A stretch of 49,811 nt of DNA from an uncultured Clostridia bacterium (GTDB lineage Bacteria; Bacillota; Clostridia; Christensenellales; CAG-314): NCBI GenBank assembly GCA_947623225.1, contig CANQGO010000013.1, positions 1-49,811 of the forward strand. The letters are read 5' to 3'. Below are positions 1 to 7,427 of this stretch, one piece after another (positions within the stretch are counted from its first letter, which is position 1; each line of letters starts with the position of its first letter). A program made the translations under genes and the position numbers. The notes beneath the pieces were generated by a model that saw nothing but the letters and a program-made list of their open reading frames with translations, was not told the DNA's origin and did not search any database.

Positions 1-200
1 GTAGCCAATCTCTTACTGAAACCAGATGCTTTATCAAAGTCCGACCGCTCTTCAAGTAGACCACGCGGACCGTGCACTACCTCATATAGAGATTGGATGC
101 TTTCAACTCAGTCCGACAGCTTTTCAGTGGGGCGCGAGGACCTCACGAAGAAAAACAATAGCCGGTTCCGAAGTGACTTGTCACGAGTGGTTTGGCTCCG
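1..200. repeat. Unassigned repeat-containing non-coding segment
   Basis: No gene was recognised here. Two structures can be seen. A perfect 9-bp inverted repeat, CCAATCTCT at 5-13 and AGAGATTGG at 88-96, brackets about 75 bases. A degenerate direct repeat with a 71-bp offset starts with GATGCTTT at 25 and again at 96, and both copies run on into AGTCCGAC and a TTCA-containing tail. The reading frames through it show no family I recognise. It may be a structured RNA or a decayed dispersed repeat. The window edge cuts it, so its full extent is unknown. Confidence 0.4.
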
Positions 201-417
201 TTTTTCTCGTGAGAGTCCAAGCGGCCTTGCGGTTCCACGGGGTTCATCCCCGTGGGTTTGACATAGGTTTTGGGGCATATGTCCGCGTCGCACTCTTTTT
301 CTCGTGAGAGTCCAAGCGGCCTTGCGGTTCCTAGGGGCTTGCTCCCCGTGGGTTTGACATAGGTTTTGGGGCATATGTCCGCGTCGCACTCTTTTTCTCG
401 TGAGAGTCCAAGCGGCC
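201..417. repeat. 95/96-bp tandem repeat, about 2.3 copies
   Basis: A 26-base block beginning TTTTTCTCGTGAGAGTCC occurs at 201-226, 296-321 and 392-417. Between blocks the first two units are almost identical, giving periods of 95 and 96 bp. Each full unit carries a GC-rich hairpin: ACGGGG-TTCAT-CCCCGT in the first, and GGGG-CTTGCT-CCCC in the second with a changed outer pair. The third copy is cut off just before the promoter of the yjbR-like gene. The reading frames across the array are open only because the repeat lacks stops, so I treat it as non-coding. Confidence 0.75.
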
Positions 418-428
418 TCGCCGCTTAC

Positions 429-457
429 TTGAATTTTTATTCGCACTTTGGTATAAT
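429..457 (+). promoter_or_regulatory. Sigma-A promoter of the yjbR-like gene
   Basis: TTGAAT (429-434), a 17-bp spacer and TATAAT (452-457). Transcription would start near 464 and give a leader of about 26 bases that contains a GAGGA ribosome-binding site. It begins directly after the last partial copy of the tandem repeat. Confidence 0.7.
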
Positions 458-489
458 AGGAAAAACAAGCGAAGCGAGGAAGCGAGAGC

Positions 490-888
490 ATGAAAAAGGG
501 AACGGGAGCGACAAGAGCGGACGTTTTGGAATACGCGGCAAATCAATACGGCACTCAGCCGGAATACCTCTGGGCGGACGTGCCCAACTACGCGGTACTG
601 CGTAGGACGGACACTCGCAAGTGGTACGGCATTATCATGGACGTGCCCCGCTTCCGTCTGGGACTACCGGGTGACGGCGTGACGGACATATTGGATATCA
701 AGTGCGACGCCTTCGCTCGAGAAGTGCTGCTGGATCAGCCAGGTTTCGTACCATGCTACCACCTGAATAAGGTCCACTGGATAGGCGTCCTGCTGGACGG
801 AACGGCGGACAAAGACCTCGTATACCAACTCATCGACGACAGTTATGCCTCCGTCGCACCCAAGTCTCGCCGCAAACGCACCGACTGA
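490..888 (+). CDS. MmcQ/YjbR family protein
   Basis: A 132-aa protein of the MmcQ/YjbR family, small soluble proteins with a CyaY-like fold often described as DNA-binding; the cellular role is not established. Family hallmarks are visible: a KWYGIIMDV segment (residues 44-52), the DIKCD turn (69-73), and near the C-terminus a YHLNKVHWI block (90-98) followed by the conserved IDDSY (115-119). The length is normal. ATG at 490 is preceded by GAGGA about nine bases upstream. The gene is monocistronic with its own promoter, lies between two repeat-rich non-coding stretches and reads away from the main housekeeping operons. The last residues are very basic (KSRRKR). The family call is confident; I would not assign a specific function. 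Confidence 0.85.
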   Translation: MKKGTGATRADVLEYAANQYGTQPEYLWADVPNYAVLRRTDTRKWYGIIMDVPRFRLGLPGDGVTDILDIKCDAFAREVLLDQPGFVPCYHLNKVHWIGVLLDGTADKDLVYQLIDDSYASVAPKSRRKRTD

Positions 889-971
889 CAGCCTCGCCGC
901 TCTGCTCGCAAAATTTTCGCAAATATCGCCATTTTGCTCGATTTTTGGCAAAATATCCCCTTGTTTTGAAT

Positions 972-990
972 ATATATGTCTGACATAGTA
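972..990. promoter_or_regulatory. 19-bp near-palindrome, copy 1
   Basis: ATATATGTCTGACATAGTA, the right half of TACTATGTC-N-GACATAGTA with a diverged left half. Related sites are at 21320-21338, 37942-37960 and 49507-49525. It lies about 85 bases beyond the stop of the yjbR-like gene, in the gene-free stretch. Confidence 0.4.
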
Positions 991-1019
991 CTATACTAAA
1001 AAGCCAATTTCCTCATACT

Positions 1020-1526
1020 CACATAGTTTCACACGCCGTCGCAGACCCGCAACTCGGCACAAATCGGCGTTTCCACCACTCCGCGCCTCGTTGCCACTGT
1101 CCTACTCTCGCCATATCGCCCAGCCGTCAACTCGCCAATATATTATTCCCCTCCACATGCCTGTAGTCTCGGTACTGCCATCGCACATTTTTTTCACCGC
1201 GCTACACCCGCTCCGCCACCGTCCCGACACAGCACCGCTCGACGGGACGATCTTCCCCACATAGACATTATTGTCTTGCACGCTCGTCGTCTCGATATTG
1301 AGTCATCTCCCTACAGTACCACTACTCTATATACCTTGTCTCGGCACCTTTCACATTTTTTCACGTTGTGACTACATTTCCGCCGTCCCACACCCGTTCC
1401 TACACGGTCCCTGCAAGCCACCTGCGGCAGCATGACCTTCCGCACTATCTATCTCCGCCGCGCCTGCACTTCCGCTACCGTCTAGACACTCCATTTTGAT
1501 TACGTACCCGCCACCGCATTTTTCAC
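1020..1526. repeat. Gene-free C-rich stretch with ~165-bp periodic motif
   Basis: No gene is supported between 889 and about 1570. On the plus strand the DNA is markedly rich in C and poor in G. A short motif recurs: CACATAGTTTCAC (1020-1032), CACATTTTTTTCAC (1184-1197), CACATTTTTTCAC (1352-1364) and CGCATTTTTCAC (1515-1526). The motif ends are 165, 167 and 162 bases apart. Between the second and third motifs and after the third, similar CCGTCCC-ACAC blocks appear about 20 bases in. I read this as a heavily decayed tandem array or the scaffold of a repetitive RNA. Confidence 0.45.
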
Positions 1527-1573
1527 CCCGCGCTCGTTACCTATTCCTTATAATAAAAGATTTCGTAGCAAGC

Positions 1574-1606
1574 AAAAAGCCCGTTTACATTTCGTAAACG
1601 GACTTT
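1574..1606 (-). terminator. Rho-independent terminator after fakA
   Basis: Perfect 8-bp stem CCGTTTAC / GTAAACGG around an ATTTC loop (81-101 of this line of sequence, i.e. 1581-1601). On the minus strand it is followed by GCTTTTTGC, and the plus strand also has a short T run, so it may work in both directions. It lies just beyond the stop codon of fakA. Confidence 0.85.
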
Positions 1607-1622
1607 TGTATCGGTTTTGATA

Positions 1623-3305
1623 TTACTCCACGCTGAGCACGTAGTAGTACAGCGGCTGACCGCCGTAGTGAAGGATGAACTCGACTTCCGGGTGCTTGGC
1701 TTGGAGTTTTTCGGCGAAGGCTTCCGCCTTCTCTTCCGCGACGTCCTGACCGTAGTAGAGCGTCACCACTTCCTTGTCCTCGTTCAGCATGCCTTCGATG
1801 AGTTTGGTGGTGACAGCCTCGAGATCCTTACCGCTGGTGACTATGCTGCCCTTGTCCAGACCTATGATATCGCCCTTCTTGATGGTGAACTTGTCTATGA
1901 CGGTGTCGCGCACGGCGTAGGTGACCTGACCTGCGTCTATGCCCACGAAGGCGGTAGTCATATTCTCAAGGTTTTCGGAAAGGCTGGCGTCGGGACTGAA
2001 ATTGAGCACGGCGGCAAGTCCTTGCGGAATGTCCTTGGTCTGGAGCACGAAGATATTGCGGTTTTGCACCAGCGTCCTCGACTGCTCGGCGGAGAGGATT
2101 ATATTTTTGTTGTTGGGAAGGATGATGATATTTTCCGCGTTGATCTTGCGTGCAGCGGAGGCTATATCCTCGGCGGACGGGTTCATGGTCTGACCGCCCT
2201 CGATGACCTGATCGACGAGCAGGTCCTTGAATATGGCGGCAAATCCGTCGCCGGAGCAGACTGCGAGCAGACCTATGGGCTTGCGCTCCGCCTCATAGCG
2301 TGCTCTCAGTTGCCTGTTTTGCTCCATCATATTTTCTATCTTGACCTTGTCCAACTCGCCCAGAGTCAGTGCCTTGGTGAGGGCCTTGCCGGGGTTGTTG
2401 GTATGTACGTGCACCTTGACCAGGCTCAGATCGCCTATGCAGATGACGGAGTTGCCTATCTCGTTGAGATACTCTCTCAACTTGTCTATATCCGTGACTG
2501 TGGTACGCTTTTTTATATTGGTGATGAAGAACTCCGTGCAGTAGCCAAAGTCCAACTCGCCCAGCGACTCATAGTCCACGACCAACTCGCTGTCGTCGGG
2601 GAAGGCGGAGTCTATGCTGACGGGCTTGTTGTTGCTCTCGGGCGCGGCATACTCCTCCGCACCGGTGATCTCCTGGTCGAGGTAGCCCATGATGAGCCCC
2701 TTGAAGAGGGTGATCAGTCCGAATCCGCCGCTGTCCACCACGCCGGCGCGCTTGAGCACGTCCAGCATGTCGGGAGTCTTGGCGAGCGTCTCTTCGCCCT
2801 TTTCCAATACGGCGTTCATCAGCTTTTGAATGTCGCTGTTGCGCTTGGCTGTATCTATGGCTTCCTCCGCCATAGCGCGCACCACGGTGAGGATGGTGCC
2901 TTCTTTGGGCTTGGATACGGCTCTGTACGCCAACTCCGCGCCCTCACGCAGACCCTTGGCGAAGGTACGGGCGTCGCACTCGTCGTTCTGCGCGATTATA
3001 TTGCTGAATCCCTTGAGTATCTGGGACAGAATGACGCCGGAGTTGCCACGCGCGCCGCGCAGCGCGCCCTTGCTCAGCTTCTCGGCAAGTTCCGCCATGG
3101 AGGTGCTGTTGATAGCGTTGATCTCCTTGACGGCGGACATCATGGTGAGGGACATATTCGTTCCCGTGTCTCCGTCGGGGACGGGGAATACGTTGAGTGC
3201 GTCTACTTGTGCTTTGTTTACTTCCAGCATCTTGCCGCCCGCGATGAACATACGCTTCATCACGGATGCGGTGATATGAGTTTTTATGGTATGAGCAGCA
3301 GCCAT
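1623..3305 (-). CDS. fakA: Fatty acid kinase subunit FakA (DAK/YloV family)
   Basis: A 560-aa protein matching YloV/FakA, the ATP-binding kinase subunit that phosphorylates fatty acids held by a DegV-type FakB partner so that they can enter phospholipid synthesis. The N-terminal DhaL-like domain (about residues 1-200) carries the diagnostic LNVFPVPDGDTGTNM segment (37-51), whose aspartates bind Mg-ATP, and the later RGARGNSGVILSQ segment. The C-terminal half (about 320-560) is the DegV-like FakA domain. Length and domain order are typical. ATG at 3305 has a GGAG site and follows the Asp23-family gene by 34 bases, the usual yloU-yloV pairing in Firmicutes. No fakB is seen in the window. A strong terminator follows. 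Confidence 0.9.
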   Translation of the reverse strand: MAAAHTIKTHITASVMKRMFIAGGKMLEVNKAQVDALNVFPVPDGDTGTNMSLTMMSAVKEINAINSTSMAELAEKLSKGALRGARGNSGVILSQILKGFSNIIAQNDECDARTFAKGLREGAELAYRAVSKPKEGTILTVVRAMAEEAIDTAKRNSDIQKLMNAVLEKGEETLAKTPDMLDVLKRAGVVDSGGFGLITLFKGLIMGYLDQEITGAEEYAAPESNNKPVSIDSAFPDDSELVVDYESLGELDFGYCTEFFITNIKKRTTVTDIDKLREYLNEIGNSVICIGDLSLVKVHVHTNNPGKALTKALTLGELDKVKIENMMEQNRQLRARYEAERKPIGLLAVCSGDGFAAIFKDLLVDQVIEGGQTMNPSAEDIASAARKINAENIIILPNNKNIILSAEQSRTLVQNRNIFVLQTKDIPQGLAAVLNFSPDASLSENLENMTTAFVGIDAGQVTYAVRDTVIDKFTIKKGDIIGLDKGSIVTSGKDLEAVTTKLIEGMLNEDKEVVTLYYGQDVAEEKAEAFAEKLQAKHPEVEFILHYGGQPLYYYVLSVE

Positions 3306-3339
3306 GTGTTCTCCTCTCGAATTCGTAAAATGATATTGA

Positions 3340-3690
3340 TCACAGCTTGACGCCTACGACATGCACGTCGATGGAGTCGACTATCATGCCGGTGAAGCGT
3401 TCCAGACCGTACTTGACCGTGTTCTTGAGGCTGGACGATACAGCCGATACCGGCAGACCGTACTTGATCTTCACATACAGATCGACGAAGATGCGGTCGC
3501 CCTTGGTGGACACTCGCACTCCGCGGCTCTTGCCGTTACGCTTGAACAGGTCGGTAAAGGAATCGGAGAATCCAAAAGGCACGATCTCCACCACACCGTA
3601 GCACTCTGTAGCCAGGTGCCCGGCGAGTGACGCTATGACGTCGTCGGATACGGTTATAAGCCCGTACGAATTTCTTGTGCGCAATGCCAT
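3340..3690 (-). CDS. Asp23/Gls24 family protein (YloU-like)
   Basis: A 116-aa Asp23/Gls24 (DUF322) family protein, the small alkaline-shock or envelope-stress type found beside yloV in Firmicutes. The N-terminus reads NSYGLITVSDDVIASLAG, the usual family opening, and the middle contains GVRVSTKGDRIFVDLYVKI with the alternating beta pattern of the family. I start it at the ATG at 3690 because GGAGGA lies seven bases upstream; an in-frame TTG five codons earlier would overlap that site. It is the first gene of a two-gene operon with fakA. The molecular function of the family is unclear; a link to membrane or envelope homeostasis is inferred from the partner gene. Confidence 0.88.
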   Translation of the reverse strand: MALRTRNSYGLITVSDDVIASLAGHLATECYGVVEIVPFGFSDSFTDLFKRNGKSRGVRVSTKGDRIFVDLYVKIKYGLPVSAVSSSLKNTVKYGLERFTGMIVDSIDVHVVGVKL

Positions 3691-3720
3691 CGGACATTCC
3701 TCCAATATATAAGTAATATT

Positions 3721-3749
3721 ATTTTACTACATTATTCGATATTTCACAA
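3721..3749 (-). promoter_or_regulatory. Promoter of the yloU-fakA operon
   Basis: On the minus strand, TTGTGA (3744-3749), a 17-bp spacer and TAAAAT (3721-3726). Transcription would start near 3714, giving a leader of about 24 bases with the GGAGGA ribosome-binding site. Confidence 0.6.
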
Positions 3750-3840
3750 GTGTTTCACGACTAATTTTGTCGCAAAGAGTCATTTTGACGGGGTCGGCAA
3801 GGGCGAATATACGGAAATTTGAAAAAAGTGCTCAATATGC

Positions 3841-3869
3841 TTGCCAAATATAAATAAATTTGATATTAT
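3841..3869 (+). promoter_or_regulatory. Promoter of rpmB
   Basis: TTGCCA (3841-3846), a 17-bp AT-rich spacer and TATTAT (3864-3869). It diverges from the yloU promoter within the same 230-bp gap. The predicted leader is about 44 bases; I saw no obvious autoregulatory structure in it. Confidence 0.65.
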
Positions 3870-3919
3870 ATTTAAGCGTGAAATAACCACATGTAATCTG
3901 ACCTACGGAGGTGTCATAT

Positions 3920-4108
3920 ATGTCTAAGGTATGCGCTATATGCGGAAAAGGCAAAATGTCCGGCAATAAGGTTTCCCACTCCAACAGAAGGACGCCCAAA
4001 ACGTACAGTGCCAATTTGCAAAAGGTAAAGGTGGAGATAGACGGTAAGGAGTCCACCGAGTACGTTTGCACCCGCTGCATCAGAACAGCCAACAAGGAAC
4101 AACACTAA
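3920..4108 (+). CDS. rpmB: 50S ribosomal protein L28
   Basis: Ribosomal protein L28, 62 aa, a small basic component of the large subunit. The sequence is of the zinc-ribbon (C+) type: cysteines 5, 8, 50 and 53 form CxxC pairs at the two ends, and the SNRRTPKTYSANLQKV segment is typical of the family. Start ATG at 3920 is set by GGAGG at 3907-3911 with eight bases between; an in-frame GTG at 3911 overlaps that site and is rejected. It has its own promoter and a terminator just after the stop. Its place beside spoVM, yloU and fakA matches the Bacillus/Clostridium order. Confidence 0.97.
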   Translation: MSKVCAICGKGKMSGNKVSHSNRRTPKTYSANLQKVKVEIDGKESTEYVCTRCIRTANKEQH

Positions 4109-4120
4109 CTCACTCATTCG

Positions 4121-4147
4121 GCCTCACTCAGTGAGGCTATTATTTTA
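4121..4147 (+). terminator. Terminator after rpmB
   Basis: GCCTCAC-TCA-GTGAGGC (4121-4137) followed by TATTATTTT. The PAP2 gene starts only 16 bases later and I see no promoter in between, so it probably depends on read-through. Confidence 0.8.
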
Positions 4148-4162
4148 CATAGAGGCAATTGT

Positions 4163-5179
4163 ATGCTGCAACTGTTGTGCGCCGCGATAGGCAAGGTATG
4201 GGCACTACCCGGCGAGAACGAATTCATAATTTGGTTCCAGAGCCTGTCCGGCGAGGGCACCTTTCTGTACTACCTGATGAACTTCATATCCATGCTGGGC
4301 GAGGAGACGGTGCTCGTGGGCATCGTCGGCTTGGTATACTGGGGTCTGGACAAGCGGCGCGGCGAGCAGATCGGCTTCGGCATGATCTCGGCGACCGTAC
4401 TGTGTCCGCTTATAAAAAACGTCGTCTGCCGTACCCGTCCCTTCGACTCGGTACCCGAGATACACAACTTCCGCGACGTGGACGGCTACTCGTTCCCCTC
4501 GGGACACTCCGCAAACGCCGCCGCTACCTACTTCGGCTCCGCACTGGTGTACCGCGACAAGCACCGCAAGTGGCTCATAGCCACCGCGGTCATCCTGCCC
4601 ATATTGGTCGCCCTGTCCCGTACATACCTCGGCGCGCACTACCCGACGGACGTCATATGCGGTCTGGGCGTGGGCTGCCTGACGGTGATAGTCACTTGTC
4701 TGCTGTTCGAGCGGGTCCGTTGCATATATTGGGTGTACGGCGGCATGCTGGCGATAGGCTTTGCCGGCTTCTTCTACTGCACTACCTCCGACTTCTTCAC
4801 GGCGTACGGACTGCTGGCAGGCTTCGTTGCCGGTACCCTCTTTGAGAAAAAGGTCACCCGCTTTGCCAATACCCGGGTATGGTGGCGTATAGTCCTGCGC
4901 GTGGCTGTAGGCGGCGGCTTGTTCGTGGGTCTGAACGAAGTTATCAAACTGATCGTCGGCGCGATATATCCCGACTACGGACAAAACGTATGGTTCGAGC
5001 GCGTATTCCGCACCCTTCGCTACGCCGTAGTGACCTTCACGGCTATAGGCGCGTACCCCCTGCTCTTTGCCCAAACGGACAAACTTTGGCGCAAATGGGG
5101 GTGGATAAAAGCACCCGCGGATGAAAAGGACGAGAACGAGCAAACAGAGCCGAGCGAGACTCAGGAGGCAGACGCATGA
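4163..5179 (+). CDS. PAP2-family integral membrane phosphatase
   Basis: A 338-aa polytopic membrane protein of the PAP2 (type 2 phosphatidic acid phosphatase) superfamily, which removes phosphate from lipid phosphates such as undecaprenyl pyrophosphate or phosphatidate at the outer membrane face. All three catalytic motifs are present: KxxxxxxRP (K85 to R92-P93), PSGH (112-115) and SRxxxxxHxxxD (S152 to H159 and D163). Hydrophobic segments surround them, and about 130 further residues with extra membrane segments follow, ending in an acidic Glu/Asp-rich tail. ATG at 4163 has AGAGG seven bases upstream. It overlaps the next gene by four bases. The substrate cannot be read from sequence. Confidence 0.88.
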   Translation: MLQLLCAAIGKVWALPGENEFIIWFQSLSGEGTFLYYLMNFISMLGEETVLVGIVGLVYWGLDKRRGEQIGFGMISATVLCPLIKNVVCRTRPFDSVPEIHNFRDVDGYSFPSGHSANAAATYFGSALVYRDKHRKWLIATAVILPILVALSRTYLGAHYPTDVICGLGVGCLTVIVTCLLFERVRCIYWVYGGMLAIGFAGFFYCTTSDFFTAYGLLAGFVAGTLFEKKVTRFANTRVWWRIVLRVAVGGGLFVGLNEVIKLIVGAIYPDYGQNVWFERVFRTLRYAVVTFTAIGAYPLLFAQTDKLWRKWGWIKAPADEKDENEQTEPSETQEADA

Positions 5180-5637
5180 TGAAAGAAACCAAAACGGTAC
5201 CCGCACTGCTGGCGGACGACGTACCGAACGCCAAGAAAAAAGTAATTATTTTGATAGCCGCAGAGGCAGTCGTAGCCATAGCCGTATTGATCTTTTGCTT
5301 CTTCGCCGCACGGCTGGACTGGAATATTTTCGTCCGGCTCGGCGCGGTGCTCGTATGGGTGGTCAATGACATTCTCGCCTGGCAGCTGTGGAAATGCTGG
5401 GCTTTCCGCCTGACGGTGACGGAGAAGGAAGTGACCCTGCGACTGTTTTGCAAAAAGCGGACGCTGCCCCTTAGTGAGATCGTCTCCTACGAGACCGCTT
5501 CTTCGCAAGGCAACTATACCGCCTTCGTACTGCACTCCGCCAACGGCACGACCCTGCGCGTCGAGACGCAATATCCCGACCGCCTGACCGCCCTCCTCCC
5601 CTCCCAACACCCCGAGCAGTCGGAACAGGCGGAGTAG
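5176..5637 (+). CDS. Small two-TM membrane protein, PH-like tail
   Basis: A 153-aa protein with no confident family. A short basic N-terminus is followed by two hydrophobic stretches (about residues 24-45 and 50-72), then a soluble beta-rich region of about 65 residues (FRLTVTEKEVTLRLF onward) that resembles a bacterial PH-like domain, and an acidic Gln/Glu-rich end. The start overlaps the PAP2 stop by four bases (ATGA), so the two are translationally coupled and probably act together at the membrane. ATG at 5179 is an equally possible start. It is followed by a terminator. The PH-like reading is from residue pattern alone. Confidence 0.6.
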   Translation: MMKETKTVPALLADDVPNAKKKVIILIAAEAVVAIAVLIFCFFAARLDWNIFVRLGAVLVWVVNDILAWQLWKCWAFRLTVTEKEVTLRLFCKKRTLPLSEIVSYETASSQGNYTAFVLHSANGTTLRVETQYPDRLTALLPSQHPEQSEQAE

Positions 5638-5695
5638 GCAGAGTAAAAAAAGCAATATACAAAAAGTCGGCAATGCGGGTGCATCGTCGACGGGA

Positions 5696-5725
5696 CAAGT
5701 CCTTGGAGCAAGGGCTTGTTTTTTT
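5696..5725 (+). terminator. Terminator after the PAP2 operon
   Basis: CAAGTCCTTG-GAG-CAAGGGCTTG (5696-5718, one G-U pair) followed by seven T. It is oriented for the PAP2 and membrane protein genes and also separates them from the convergent spoVM. Confidence 0.85.
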
Positions 5726-5751
5726 GTATACGTATGTGATTTTTCGGGACG

Positions 5752-5844
5752 TCACTTCCTGCCCGACACCGCCTTGCCCAGACACAAGCGCAGTATTTTG
5801 CCCAGAAATGCGGGCAATTTGAAACAGAATATCTTTGCCTTCAT
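5752..5844 (-). CDS. spoVM: Stage V sporulation protein M (SpoVM-like)
   Basis: A 30-aa peptide whose FKLPAFLGKILRLCLG core aligns with IKLPKFLGGIVRAMLG of Bacillus subtilis SpoVM, including the Pro kink and the amphipathic helix that senses membrane curvature. SpoVM marks the forespore surface and recruits the coat ATPase SpoIVA. ATG at 5844 is preceded by AAGAGG with eight bases between; the stop is at 5752-5754. The position between the rpe-rsgA block and rpmB-yloU-yloV matches the Bacillus order, which strongly supports the call. It is slightly longer than the 26-aa Bacillus peptide, with a basic tail. A sigma-E-like promoter is visible upstream, so it is probably transcribed apart from rpe. 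Confidence 0.82.
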   Translation of the reverse strand: MKAKIFCFKLPAFLGKILRLCLGKAVSGRK

Positions 5845-5865
5845 ACCATATACCTCTTTGTGTAC

Positions 5866-5894
5866 AGTATATGCGCGAGTATCGGCAAATGTTA
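5866..5894 (-). promoter_or_regulatory. Candidate mother-cell (sigma-E-like) promoter of spoVM
   Basis: On the minus strand, TAACATT (5888-5894), 14 bases, then CATATACT (5866-5873), which resembles the sigma-E -10 consensus CATACAAT at six of eight positions. No sigma-A pair fits as well in this gap. It is an inference from consensus similarity only. Confidence 0.35.
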
Positions 5895-5903
5895 CAATAT
5901 ATT

Positions 5904-6542
5904 CTATTTGCCGCTGCGCAGTCGGGCGATGATGGCTGCGCGATCGGACTCCTTCATGATGGCAGTGCCTGCCACGATGACGTCCGCGCCTGCAGCGATG
6001 AGGCTCGGGGCGTTGTCCGCGTTGATACCGCCGTCCACCTCGATGAGGGTATCGGGGAAGAGTTGTCTCGCGCGGCGTACTCTGTCCACGCTCTCGGGAA
6101 GGAATTGCTGACCGCCGAAGCCCGGCTCCACGGACATGATGAGCACCATGTCAAAGAGTCCCCTGTACGGTGTGAGCGAGCCTACGGGTGTGGAAGGACG
6201 GATAGATATGCCCGCCTTTTTGCCGCAGGCGTGTATGGCTCGCAACGTCTCGGACACCTTCTGCGTGGCTTCCAGGTGTATGGTGATGATATCCGCGCCC
6301 GCCTCGGCGAACTGTTGTACGTACCGCTCGGGTCGGTCTATCATCAGGTGCACGTCCAGCGGCAGGTGGGTTACATTGCGGATACTCTCCACCACCGGCA
6401 TACCGAAGGAGATATTGGGCACGAATACACCGTCCATCACGTCGCAATGTATCCAGTCGGCACCGCCTCTCTCCAGAGTCAGGCACTCCGCGCCCAGTCT
6501 GGCAAAGTCGGCAGACAGCACGGAAGGGCTTATATAGGTCAT
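5904..6542 (-). CDS. rpe: Ribulose-phosphate 3-epimerase
   Basis: A 212-aa TIM-barrel enzyme that interconverts ribulose 5-phosphate and xylulose 5-phosphate in the pentose phosphate pathway. It opens with ISPSVLSADFARLG, followed by the metal-binding HCDVMDGVFVPN block (H32, D34) and VHLMI (H65), and the late EVDGGI motif with the second catalytic aspartate, then the GADVIVAGTAI phosphate-binding end. The length is standard. It is the last housekeeping gene of the leftward operon, 15 bases after rsgA, the same partner as in Bacillus. No clear terminator follows before spoVM. Confidence 0.96.
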   Translation of the reverse strand: MTYISPSVLSADFARLGAECLTLERGGADWIHCDVMDGVFVPNISFGMPVVESIRNVTHLPLDVHLMIDRPERYVQQFAEAGADIITIHLEATQKVSETLRAIHACGKKAGISIRPSTPVGSLTPYRGLFDMVLIMSVEPGFGGQQFLPESVDRVRRARQLFPDTLIEVDGGINADNAPSLIAAGADVIVAGTAIMKESDRAAIIARLRSGK

Positions 6543-6557
6543 ATTTCACCTCGCTAT

Positions 6558-7427
6558 TCAGTATTGATTTTTTTCCAGTTCTACCAGTTCGCGGAATTCT
6601 TCCACGTACCGCTCGTATCTTCCCTTGTCCAGTTCGCCCCGCTGCACAGCCGCCTTCACGGCACATTCCGGCTCCGCCGTATGCGTGCAGGAAGAGAATC
6701 GACAGCCCGCGCCCACCGTCACAAAATCGTCCAGATACAGGCGCAGTTCGTCGGAGCGAATGTTCTGCAACTCGCACAACGAGAAGCCGCAGGTGTCCAC
6801 GACAAAGCCGTCGCCTACTCGGTGCATGGAGCTGTGCCTCGTGGTATGCGTACCTCTGCCCGATTTGGCGGAGATACCGCCCGTCTTGTCCTGCAAGTCG
6901 GGGAGCAACGCATTGAGCAGCGACGTCTTGCCCACTGCCGACTGCCCGGCAAAGCACGCCGTCCTGCCGCCCTCGAGGTAGCGAGTGAGTTTCTGCGCGC
7001 TGTCGTCCAACGCCGAAACGCACACTATATCCGCCACCTTGGCGTAGTTCGCCTGCGCCTCCGTCACAGTCGCAGAGGACAGGTCGGTCTTGTTGACCAC
7101 CACCACCGGTTCTATATGCTCGCGGAAGCAATTGATGAGCACTTTATCGCATAGATATAAGTCGGGTTGCGGCTCGCAAGCCAATACGACGAAGCACACG
7201 TCCACATTGGCTATCTCCGGACGCGCGAGTTTGTTGCGACGGGGAAGCACGTTTTCGATGACTCCCTTGCCGTGGCTGAGCGGACTGTACGTCACCCTGT
7301 CCCCTACCGTCACGTCCATATCGTGAAAGCGTATCTTCTTGGGCGCGAAGCACACCGTCTTGTTCTCTCCCGTCAGCACGGTGAATACGCCGCCGACGGA
7401 TCTGACTACGACGCCTTCTCTAATCAT
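6558..7427 (-). CDS. rsgA: Ribosome small-subunit maturation GTPase RsgA
   Basis: A 289-aa circularly permuted GTPase that checks late 30S subunit assembly. The N-terminal OB fold is followed by GTPase motifs in permuted order: NKTD (G4, 112-115), GQSAVGKTS (G1, 161-169), the G2 region with GRGTHTTR (190-197) and DTCG (G3, 211-214). The C-terminal zinc knuckle is intact with C242, C247, H249 and C255 in a GCRFSSCTHTAEPEC setting. It overlaps rlmN by eight bases at its start and is followed by rpe. Confidence 0.96.
   Translation of the reverse strand: MIREGVVVRSVGGVFTVLTGENKTVCFAPKKIRFHDMDVTVGDRVTYSPLSHGKGVIENVLPRRNKLARPEIANVDVCFVVLACEPQPDLYLCDKVLINCFREHIEPVVVVNKTDLSSATVTEAQANYAKVADIVCVSALDDSAQKLTRYLEGGRTACFAGQSAVGKTSLLNALLPDLQDKTGGISAKSGRGTHTTRHSSMHRVGDGFVVDTCGFSLCELQNIRSDELRLYLDDFVTVGAGCRFSSCTHTAEPECAVKAAVQRGELDKGRYERYVEEFRELVELEKNQY

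Noticed and set aside
25-110. Resemblance of GATGCTTTCA to the 3' end of 23S rRNA (reverse strand)
   Set aside because: Only about ten bases match and the flanking sequence does not follow 23S. The motif is part of a local direct repeat.
26-307. 93-codon frame and overlapping minus-strand frames in the first 500 bases
   Set aside because: The frames run through the tandem repeats and show repeat-derived peptides only. No start signal fits.
1617-3350. 577-codon open frame on the plus strand opposite fakA
   Set aside because: It is antisense to a clear FakA gene and its protein has no family features. Similar long antisense frames occur opposite kdpD, the ABC permease and the giant protein, a side effect of codon bias.
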